Source: JAKFWI01 sp050246435
GTDB lineage: Bacteria; Pseudomonadota; Alphaproteobacteria; Caulobacterales; Aquidulcibacteraceae
Assembly: GCA_050246435.1 (NCBI GenBank)
Contig: JBFWWB010000045.1
Coordinates: 1-19,713, forward strand
DNA length: 19,713 bases
Reading direction: 5' to 3'
Positions 13,543 to 19,713 of this stretch are shown here, one piece after another. A program made the position numbers and the translations under genes. Numbering within the stretch: position 1 is the first letter of the stretch; each line of letters opens with the position of its first letter. Below the pieces are notes generated by a model that was not told the origin of the DNA, did no database searches, and saw only the letters and a program-made list of their open reading frames with translations.

Positions 13543-15637
13543 GGTCGATCTCCTTGGCCGGCGCGCGGCCGGCTTTCTTGATGGCGTCCAGCACGACGCC
13601 GGGGGTGAGGATTTGCGGCAGGATCGCGGGCGCGCCGCCGCCTGCGGGATACAACACATAGAGCGGTACGCCGGCGCGCCCGTGGGCGGCCAGCGCGTCC
13701 GCGATCACGCCGTCGCGGTTGGTCCAATCCGCTTGCAGATAGGCGACGCCGGCTTCCGCGAAGGCGCGCCGGATTTCCGGGGCGGTGAACGCGACGCGCT
13801 CATTCACTTGGCAGGTGACGCACCAGGCGGCGGTGAAATTCACGAACACCGGGCGGCCTTCGCTGCGCAACGCCGCCTCGCGCGCCGGGCTCCACGCTTC
13901 GCCTTCGAGCGGCAGCGCCGCATGCCGGCTGGCTTCCGCCGGCGTCGCGCGCAGGCCCCAGCCGGCGAAACCGATCACCAAGGCCGCGGCCGCCGTCGCC
14001 GCCCAACGCCGCGCCGGCGACTGAAACGCCCGCCAAAACCACACCGCGAACGCGAAAGCCACGAAGGCGGAAAGCACAGCCAGCACGCCGCCGGCTCCCG
14101 CCTGCTGCGCCAACACCCACACCAACCACACGGCGGCGGCGAACATCGGAAATGCGAGGATTTCCTTGAAGCGGCCCATCCAGGGGCCGGGCTTGGGCAG
14201 CCAGGCGCGCAGCGCCGGGATCAGCGACAAGGCGGTGAACGGCGCGGCGAAACCCAGCGCCAGCGCCGCGAACACCGCCAGCGATACCGCCGCCGGTTGC
14301 GTCGCCGCATAGCCGAGGGCCGCCCCCATGAAGGGCGCGGTGCACGGCGTCGCCGCCAGCACGGCCAGCGCGCCAGTGAAGAAGGCGCCCGCGTCGCCGC
14401 CACCCGCGGCCAGCCCGGAGCCGACATTCTGCAAGCCGCCCCCAATTTCGTAGACGCCGATCAGATTGAGCGCGATCGCGAAGAAGAGCAGCGCCAGCCC
14501 GCCGACCACGAGCGGCTCTTGCAGCTGGAAGCCCCAGCCGACGGCCGCGCCCGCCGCCTTCAGCGCGAGCAATCCGCCGGCCAGCGCCAGGAATGTCGCC
14601 AGCACGCCGCCGAGAAACAAAAGACCGTGCCGGCGCGCTTCGCCCGCATGGTCCGCGCGCGCAAGGCTCAACGCCTTGATCGACAGCACCGGAAACACGC
14701 AAGGCATGACGTTGAGGATGAGGCCGCCCAGGAAGGCGAACGCCAGCGCCAAGCCGACGCCCAGCTCACTGCCCGCTGCGCCGCCGCCGGTGACGGCAGC
14801 GCCAGGCGTTGCGGTAATTTCCACCGCGCGACGCACCCAACGCCCGCCTTCGCGCGCCTCGAAGGTCAACACGCCGCCCAGATCGCCCTTGCCGATATTG
14901 CCGACGACCGAGGGCGTAAGGGTCAGACTCACCGCATCGCCGCGCACCTTGGGGGCCTGCGCGCCGGCATGATCGATCGCATCGCCGGCGAACGGGAAGA
15001 AATAGGGGTTGCGGATCGCCGCCGCGCCCAGCGCCCCGCCCGACGCTTCCAGCGCATAGTGATCGCCGGCGCGCGCAAGGCGCGCGGAGACGCCGCCCGG
15101 CTTCGGCAGCGCCGCCACGACCGCAGCGATCGGCCCGGCCCACAACGGATCGTCCCGCCCCGCCGCGGCGATATCGATGGTGAGCGCGAGATCGGCTTCT
15201 TCGGGGATGCAGATGTCGGCGCAGACAAGCCAACGCGCATGCGCGGTGAGCGTCGTCCGTCCCGGCTGCGCGTCCGCCGGCGCCGTCAACACGACGGGAA
15301 AGAGCACTTCGCCCGCATAGCCGTAATTCGTCAGCGGCCCGACCGGGATCGCCTCGGGCGCCGGCCATTGCAGCGGCCCCGGCGCGAAGCGGGCGGCGTC
15401 GTTCCAGACGAGTTCGGTGGGCTCGCCGGAATCGCCGGGATTGAGCCAGTAGGTGTGCCAGCCTTCGCGGATCTTCTGGCGCAGCGCGACGGTGAAGCGT
15501 TCCCCCGGCGCCGCGGCGGCGCGCGAGGAAACCAGTTCGGCCTCAACATTTTCGGTGCGGACGGGGGCGGCGCGCGCGCCCGCGGCCGCCGACAGCAACA
15601 CCAGCGCCGCCATCACGGCCAGCCCAACGCGCTTCAT
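13535..15637 (-). CDS. DsbD/ScsB-family membrane thiol:disulfide reductase
   Basis: This 700-residue three-domain protein is predicted to move electrons from cytoplasmic thioredoxin across the inner membrane to envelope substrates. A Sec signal peptide (MKRVGLAVMAALVLLS...ARA|AP) precedes a periplasmic N-terminal domain with the cysteine pair C139/C143 (CADIC, followed by IPEE). Next is the membrane domain (about 293-560) with the canonical pair C313 in NVMPCVFP and C432 in ATPCTAPFMG. The C-terminal periplasmic thioredoxin domain has CVTC (606-609) after FTAAW. All six cysteines expected for thiol relay are present. The CADICIPEE segment and long N-terminal domain recall the ScsB branch described in Caulobacter. 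Start ATG 15637 is chosen because it gives a clean signal peptide; MGGG at 15649 is possible. It lies 74 bp after the SapC gene and overlaps the redoxin gene by 8 nt. Confidence 0.93.
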   Translation of the reverse strand: MKRVGLAVMAALVLLSAAAGARAAPVRTENVEAELVSSRAAAAPGERFTVALRQKIREGWHTYWLNPGDSGEPTELVWNDAARFAPGPLQWPAPEAIPVGPLTNYGYAGEVLFPVVLTAPADAQPGRTTLTAHARWLVCADICIPEEADLALTIDIAAAGRDDPLWAGPIAAVVAALPKPGGVSARLARAGDHYALEASGGALGAAAIRNPYFFPFAGDAIDHAGAQAPKVRGDAVSLTLTPSVVGNIGKGDLGGVLTFEAREGGRWVRRAVEITATPGAAVTGGGAAGSELGVGLALAFAFLGGLILNVMPCVFPVLSIKALSLARADHAGEARRHGLLFLGGVLATFLALAGGLLALKAAGAAVGWGFQLQEPLVVGGLALLFFAIALNLIGVYEIGGGLQNVGSGLAAGGGDAGAFFTGALAVLAATPCTAPFMGAALGYAATQPAAVSLAVFAALALGFAAPFTALSLIPALRAWLPKPGPWMGRFKEILAFPMFAAAVWLVWVLAQQAGAGGVLAVLSAFVAFAFAVWFWRAFQSPARRWAATAAAALVIGFAGWGLRATPAEASRHAALPLEGEAWSPAREAALRSEGRPVFVNFTAAWCVTCQVNERVAFTAPEIRRAFAEAGVAYLQADWTNRDGVIADALAAHGRAGVPLYVLYPAGGGAPAILPQILTPGVVLDAIKKAGRAPAKEIDHG

Positions 15638-15711
15638 GCCGCCGCCCATAACGCCGCGCGCCGCCGCGGCCAAGGCGTTTCCCGTGTTCGTGATGACGCG
15701 GCGGCGCCCTG

Positions 15712-16509
15712 TTACGAAAGCGGCGTCATTCCATTCTGCTGGGCTTGCGCAATCATCAACGCGCGCTGGATCACTTTCGGCCATTTGAGCAGCGAGATCA
15801 GGTGCGCATAAATCGCGCCGAGCATGTTCAGATCGCGTAGGCGCAGCCACGCTTCCGGAGGCATCGCCCCCAGCTTTTCTTCCGAGATCGCGAAATAGTC
15901 GGCCACCTTCACCGGCGTTTCGACGCCCTTGTCATCGCGGCTGTTGATGGCGACCTGCTTCTCCTCAAACAGATCCATCTCGATCATCGTCTTGATGAAG
16001 GTGTCCGTCGCCATGCGATGACCTTCGAACTCCCGGCAGAATTCGATGGCGTTCTGCGTGTACTCCGAGGGCTCGTCGCCGATGAAAAAGGGCACGTCGG
16101 GGTTTTCCCCGATCATCGGCGCGGCGCGGTCGATGCACACCAGCAGCCGCTGGTTCTCCTGATCGGTCGCGAACACGAACGGATAGCGGCGCACGAACGC
16201 CGGCATGTAGACTTCCGGGTCGATCTCGCCGTCGGGGCTGATGAACACGTTCTCGCCCGGGCGCGCGCCCATGACGGCCAGCGGCGTCTTCTGTTCGCCC
16301 GCAAAGATCACCGGATAACTGCCTGCGGCGACGCCGAACTCGTTCACCGTGATCGGCACCACATGGGTTCCCACGAGGAACCGGAACGGGCGCTCGATCT
16401 GCAGGCAGCCCAGGTTCCGGTGCTTCTCCAGCGATAAGGCCTCGGGCTGGCGGTAGAAAAGGACGTTGCCCGACACTTCTGGATCGGTGCGGCCGCCTTG
16501 GGCGCTCAT
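15712..16509 (-). CDS. SapC-family protein
   Basis: This 265-residue protein has no signal peptide or membrane segment. It matches the SapC family (PF07277 type) through SYPVIFAGEQKTPLAVMG (about 64-81) and YMPAFVRRYPFVFA (about 102-115), followed by FIGDEPSEY and a C-terminal helix-rich part. SapC was named from the Campylobacter fetus S-layer locus, but most proteobacterial homologues have no demonstrated role and no S-layer gene is visible here. The start is well supported: AGGAG 6 nt upstream of the ATG (plus-strand CTCCT at 16516-16520). The frame remains open 27 codons further upstream, without support. It is the first gene of the minus-strand block and is divergent from the MaoC-like gene across a 126-bp gap. 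Whether it shares a transcript with the DsbD-type gene 74 bp downstream is unclear. Confidence 0.9.
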   Translation of the reverse strand: MSAQGGRTDPEVSGNVLFYRQPEALSLEKHRNLGCLQIERPFRFLVGTHVVPITVNEFGVAAGSYPVIFAGEQKTPLAVMGARPGENVFISPDGEIDPEVYMPAFVRRYPFVFATDQENQRLLVCIDRAAPMIGENPDVPFFIGDEPSEYTQNAIEFCREFEGHRMATDTFIKTMIEMDLFEEKQVAINSRDDKGVETPVKVADYFAISEEKLGAMPPEAWLRLRDLNMLGAIYAHLISLLKWPKVIQRALMIAQAQQNGMTPLS

Positions 16510-16635
16510 GCTCTGCTCCTCACGGAAGACGTTGTGAGCGGCTCCAAACCATGAAAGCAGCCCCCTAGGCAACCGCCGGGCGCTCGCCATCAGCGGCTGG
16601 CGTGCTATTCAGGCGCCGATTTGGGGCGAGAAATC

Positions 16636-17487
16636 ATGGCGCTCGACGTTGCCCGGCTTCTGGCGCTGAATTCCGAAGGCCATGAGACCGCCTATGACGA
16701 GCAGACGGCGATGCTCTATGCGCTGGGCGTGGGCTATGGTGGCGATCCCGCCGACGGCGGCGAACGCGATTTCGTCTATGAACGGAATTTGAAGGTCGCT
16801 CCCACGATGGCGACGGTCATCCCCACCCAAAGCGCGCTTTCGGACTACGGGCTCGACCTCGCCCGCGTGCTGCACGGCGAGCAACGCCTTACGCTGCACG
16901 CCCCGTTGCCGCCCAGCGCCGAGCTTTTCGCCGACTGGCGCATCACGGGCGCCGTCGACAAGGGGCCCGGCAAGGGGACGCTCATCCTGTCGGAGACGGT
17001 GCTGCGCCGGCGCGGCGGCGAAAAGCTCGCGACCTTGGGCGCCACCATTTACGCCCGCGGCTATGGCGGCTTCGGCGGCCCGCGCGAGGGCGGGCTCCCG
17101 CCCCACCCCGTCCCCAGCGATCGCCCGCCCGACGCGGAGGTGGCGCTCCGCACCCGGCCCGATCAGGCCCTGCTCTACCGGCTGAGCGGCGACCGCAATC
17201 CCCTGCACGCCGATCCGGCGTTCGCGAAGGCCGCCGGATTCGAGCGGCCGATCCTGCATGGGCTGTGCACGTATGGTGTGGCGTGCCGCGCGGTGCTGCG
17301 CGCCTTCTGCGACTATGACCCGGCCTTGCTCAGGCAATTCGATGCGCGCTTCTCCGCGCCGGTCTTGCCAGGAGAGACGATTCTCACACGGATGTGGAAG
17401 GAAGCCGGCGGCGTTTCATTCGAGGCTGTCGCGGCGGAGAGCGGCCAAACCGTCCTGACCAATGGTAGGGCGGTGTTGGCTGCATGA
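16636..17487 (+). CDS. MaoC-like / hydratase-2 family (R)-enoyl-CoA hydratase
   Basis: This 283-residue double-hotdog protein resembles the hydratase-2 domain of eukaryotic peroxisomal multifunctional enzyme 2. Those enzymes hydrate trans-2-enoyl-CoA to (R)-3-hydroxyacyl-CoA. The C-terminal hotdog carries the full hydratase-2 signature, YRLSGDRNPLHADP, with the catalytic Asp and His, followed by GFERPILHGLCTYGVACRA. The N-terminal hotdog (about 10-130) is the degenerate partner. The ATG at 16636 is chosen; TTG at 16621 is in frame but less likely. A GGGGCGAG stretch about 7 nt upstream could act as ribosome binding site. It is the first gene of a plus-strand operon: its TGA overlaps the possible upstream start of the DUF885 gene (ATGA at 17484-17487). 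The substrate chain length cannot be told. Confidence 0.93.
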   Translation: MALDVARLLALNSEGHETAYDEQTAMLYALGVGYGGDPADGGERDFVYERNLKVAPTMATVIPTQSALSDYGLDLARVLHGEQRLTLHAPLPPSAELFADWRITGAVDKGPGKGTLILSETVLRRRGGEKLATLGATIYARGYGGFGGPREGGLPPHPVPSDRPPDAEVALRTRPDQALLYRLSGDRNPLHADPAFAKAAGFERPILHGLCTYGVACRAVLRAFCDYDPALLRQFDARFSAPVLPGETILTRMWKEAGGVSFEAVAAESGQTVLTNGRAVLAA

Positions 17488-17493
17488 GGGTTT

Positions 17494-17500
17494 GGGAGGG
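17494..17500 (+). promoter_or_regulatory. Strong ribosome binding site that sets the DUF885 start
   Basis: GGGAGGG lies 4 nt before the ATG at 17505. The alternative ATG at 17484 overlaps the previous stop codon and has no comparable site. Starting at 17505 also puts a complete lipoprotein signal at the N terminus, so 17505 is preferred. Confidence 0.65.
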
Positions 17501-17504
17501 GCGG

Positions 17505-19334
17505 ATGAAGTGGACGGGGATGGCGCTTGCGGGCGCGGCGGCGCTGCTTCTGGCGGCCTGCGACACGACGGCGGATTCGAAAAAGCTCGATGAGACGCTG
17601 CGCGCGCTGACGACGGCCATCTTCCGGGAGTCGCCCGAGCTGGCCACCAGCGTCGGCGTCACCGAACAGCAAACCGGATTCAAATTCTCCGACAAGCTCA
17701 GCGACTATTCCACCGAAGGCGCCGACCGCTTCGTCAAGCTCGCGCAGGATTATTCCAAGCAATTGGCGGAGATCGACCGCGGCTCGCTCAGCACGCAGGA
17801 AACCGTGTCGCTCGATGTGGTGAACACCGCGCTCGCAGACTTCGCCGCCAGCGGCCAGTTCGGCTACGGCGCCTACGGGTTCGGCCCGCCGCAGCCCTAC
17901 GTCGTCACCCAATTGACCGGCGCCTACACCTCGGTTCCCGATTTCCTCGACAGCCAGCACCCGATCAAGACGACGCAGGATGCGGAAGATTACCTGCTGC
18001 GCCTCGTCGCCTATGCGCGCATCCTGGATCAGGAAACGAGCCGCATCCGCGCCGACGCGGGCAAGGGCGTCGTCCCGCCGGATTTCGTGATCGACGGCGC
18101 GGTGAAGCAATTGACCGCCTTCGCCGCGCGCAAACCGGGCGACACCGTGCTGGTTGAATCGCTGAAGCGGCGCGTGCCGAAGATCGTGGGCGTCAGCACG
18201 GCGAACGCCGAGAACGTGATCTCGCGCGCCACCACGATCGTGAACGATCTCGTGCTGCCCGCGTATCGCCGCCAGATCGATGCGCTCAAATCCATCCGCG
18301 CCGGCGCGACGCACGATGCGGGCGTCTGGCGGCTGCCGCAGGGCGACAAACTCTACGCCACGGCTCTGAAGGCGTGGACGACGACCGATCTCACGCCCGA
18401 CCAGATCCATACCCAGGGGCTGAAGCTCGTCGACAGCCTCGATGCGGAAATGGATTCGATCCTGAAGGCGCAAGGCATGACGCGCGGCACGTTGGCTGAG
18501 CGGCTGACGGCGCTCTCCCATCGCCGCGATCAGCTGTATCCGAACACCGAAGCCGGCAAGGCGCAGCTCTTGCGCGATCTGAACGGCCAGATCGCGGCGC
18601 TGCAAACGGTGTTGCCGAATTATTTCGGCGTGCTGGCGAAAGCGCGCCTCGATATCAAACGCGTGCCGACTTACATCGAAGCCGGCGCGCCCGGCGGCTA
18701 TTACATGGCCCCTGCGGTCGACGGCTCTCGCCCCGGCGCCTACTACATCAATCTGCGCGATACGCGGGAAAACCCGCGCTACACGCTGCCCACGCTCACC
18801 TATCACGAGGGCGAGCCCGGCCATCACTGGCAGATCGCGATCGCGCAGGAGACCACGGGCTTGCCGCTCATCCGCAGCGCGATCCTCGGTTTCTCCGGCT
18901 ATCAGGAAGGCTGGGGCCTCTACGCCGAGCAGCTGGCCGACGAAATGGGCATGTACCGTAACGATCCGCTCGGCCGCGTCGGCTATCTGCAGTCGATGGC
19001 TTTCCGCGCCGCGCGCATGGTGGTCGACACCGGCATGCACACGAAGAAGTGGTCGCGCGAGCAGGCGATCGATTACATGGTGCGCGCCACCGGCATGGAG
19101 CGCAGCGCCGTCGCTACCGAAATAGAACGGTATGCGGTGTGGCCGGGGCAAGCCTGCGCATACATGGTCGGCCGCGAAACGATCCACCGCCTGCGCGAGG
19201 AATCGCGCGCAGCGCTGGGCGACAAGTTCGACATCAAGAAGTTCCACGACCTCGTGCTGACCAACGGCGCGGTGCCGCTCTCGGTGTTGGAGCGCATCGT
19301 GCGCGATTGGACGGCGGCGCAAAAAGCGGCGTGA
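17505..19334 (+). CDS. DUF885-family putative zinc metallopeptidase, lipoprotein
   Basis: This 609-residue exported protein begins with a lipoprotein signal (MKWTGMALAG...) and a good lipobox LLAAC with the lipidated Cys at residue 19, so it is probably anchored in the envelope. The body is all-alpha in character. It carries the DUF885 zinc-site signature HEGEPGHH (434-441) in YHEGEPGHHWQ, preceded by GGYYMAP and RPGAYYINLRD, and followed by GYQEGWGLYAEQL, where the third zinc ligand (Glu) is expected. The family is predicted to be zincin-like peptidases of the M32/M3 type. Substrates are largely unknown and activity here is inference. Length is typical. It follows the MaoC-like gene with almost no gap. 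A second DUF885 gene starts at its stop codon (GTGA overlap). Confidence 0.93.
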   Translation: MKWTGMALAGAAALLLAACDTTADSKKLDETLRALTTAIFRESPELATSVGVTEQQTGFKFSDKLSDYSTEGADRFVKLAQDYSKQLAEIDRGSLSTQETVSLDVVNTALADFAASGQFGYGAYGFGPPQPYVVTQLTGAYTSVPDFLDSQHPIKTTQDAEDYLLRLVAYARILDQETSRIRADAGKGVVPPDFVIDGAVKQLTAFAARKPGDTVLVESLKRRVPKIVGVSTANAENVISRATTIVNDLVLPAYRRQIDALKSIRAGATHDAGVWRLPQGDKLYATALKAWTTTDLTPDQIHTQGLKLVDSLDAEMDSILKAQGMTRGTLAERLTALSHRRDQLYPNTEAGKAQLLRDLNGQIAALQTVLPNYFGVLAKARLDIKRVPTYIEAGAPGGYYMAPAVDGSRPGAYYINLRDTRENPRYTLPTLTYHEGEPGHHWQIAIAQETTGLPLIRSAILGFSGYQEGWGLYAEQLADEMGMYRNDPLGRVGYLQSMAFRAARMVVDTGMHTKKWSREQAIDYMVRATGMERSAVATEIERYAVWPGQACAYMVGRETIHRLREESRAALGDKFDIKKFHDLVLTNGAVPLSVLERIVRDWTAAQKAA

Positions 19335-19713
19335 ACCGGCGCGGCTTCGTTTCCGGCGCGCTCGCGCTCGGCGCGGCGGCGTGCGGCAAGCCGGCGGCGC
19401 GCGCGCCCACGGTGTTCGAGGGCGAGCTCGGCGCGCTGACCGGCGAATTGCTGGCGGAATCGCCGGAGTTGGCGCTGCGGGCGGGCGAAGCGGCCAAAGC
19501 CGGCGCCATGCTGGACGACCGCTCCGCCGGGGCGGTCGATCGGCGGCGCGCAGCAGCCGTGCGCCGGCTTGCGCAGTGGCGCAGCCTGGATCGCACGCCC
19601 CTCGCCGCCGGCGAGCGCACGACCTACGACGCGCTTGACGCCTATCTCGCAGCGCTCGCCGCCGGCGCGCGCTGCGGCTACGGCCGCTGTTCCGCGGCGG
19701 ACGGCTTCTCGCC
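19331..19713 (+). CDS. Second DUF885-family putative metallopeptidase, cut by right edge
   Basis: Only the first 127 codons are in the window. The start is GTG at 19331, overlapping the previous stop as GTGA. The N terminus MNRRGFVSGALALGAAAC has an arginine pair followed by a hydrophobic run, as in a Tat signal. Cys 18 might be lipidated, though GAAAC is an imperfect lipobox. The mature start parallels the upstream gene: LGALTGELLAESPELALRAG here against LRALTTAIFRESPELATSVG there, and CGYGR against FGYGAYG further on. This marks it as a diverged tandem paralogue. The zinc-site region lies beyond the window, so catalytic competence cannot be judged. Translational coupling to the first copy is likely. 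Confidence 0.8.
   Translation, partial: MNRRGFVSGALALGAAACGKPAARAPTVFEGELGALTGELLAESPELALRAGEAAKAGAMLDDRSAGAVDRRRAAAVRRLAQWRSLDRTPLAAGERTTYDALDAYLAALAAGARCGYGRCSAADGFS

Noticed and set aside
13343..15811. Open frame of 822 codons on the plus strand opposite the DsbD-type gene
   Set aside because: It reads as Arg/Ala/His/Gln-rich low-complexity protein with no domain, and the opposite strand has an unmistakable gene. GC-rich codon usage removes stops in the antisense frame.
15638..15850. Longer start for the DsbD-type protein (up to 15850)
   Set aside because: The extra 71 residues overlap the SapC 3' end and would bury the signal peptide that begins at MKRV.
17313..19322. Open frame of 669 codons on the minus strand opposite the DUF885 gene
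   Set aside because: It is an antisense shadow with Arg/Ala/His-rich composition and no motif; the plus strand has lipobox, ribosome binding site and zinc motif.

Overview
The window is dense, high-GC, single-chromosome-type DNA from an alphaproteobacterium. The best guess is the Caulobacterales / Hyphomonadaceae neighbourhood. This rests on the alphaproteobacterial motif-2 loop in the histidyl-tRNA synthetase, the hisS-hisZ-hisG operon, a SapC-family protein, a TadG-like protein and a pair of DUF885 lipoproteins. I see no rRNA, tRNA, CRISPR array, insertion sequence, phage gene or integration site. The genes look like core or housekeeping genes.

Layout, left to right. A TadG-like pilus protein (+) enters from the left edge and ends 4 bp from a convergent Atm1-type ABC exporter (-). 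Divergent from the exporter is a LOG-family nucleotide hydrolase (+), whose stop codon interlocks with the stop of a glutamyl-tRNA synthetase (gltX, -). Divergent from gltX are an NADP-dependent medium-chain oxidoreductase and a DUF429-like protein (both +). The latter overlaps tail-to-tail with a MATE efflux protein (-). Upstream of the MATE gene is the only gap over 300 bp (8889-9236), which holds several inverted repeats. Next comes a minus-strand block read right to left: SapC-family protein, DsbD/ScsB-type membrane thiol reductase, periplasmic peroxiredoxin-like protein (8-nt overlap with the reductase), then hisS, hisZ and hisG joined by 4-nt overlaps. Finally a plus-strand operon holds a MaoC/hydratase-2 protein and two tandem DUF885 putative metallopeptidases; the second is cut by the right edge.

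How the genes work together. hisZ and hisG should form the hetero-octameric ATP phosphoribosyltransferase that starts histidine synthesis, and hisS charges tRNA-His with the product. The DsbD-like protein should carry electrons from cytoplasmic thioredoxin to the envelope, and the overlapping redoxin gene is a natural candidate recipient. The Atm1-type exporter is expected to export glutathione-related or sulfur compounds. The MaoC/DUF885 operon has no established joint function.

I did not find a clear previously undescribed system. The items most worth checking are the redoxin/DsbD pair, the tandem DUF885 genes with different export signals, and the palindrome cluster upstream of the MATE gene. 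Very long open frames lie antisense to real genes; I treat them as composition artefacts.
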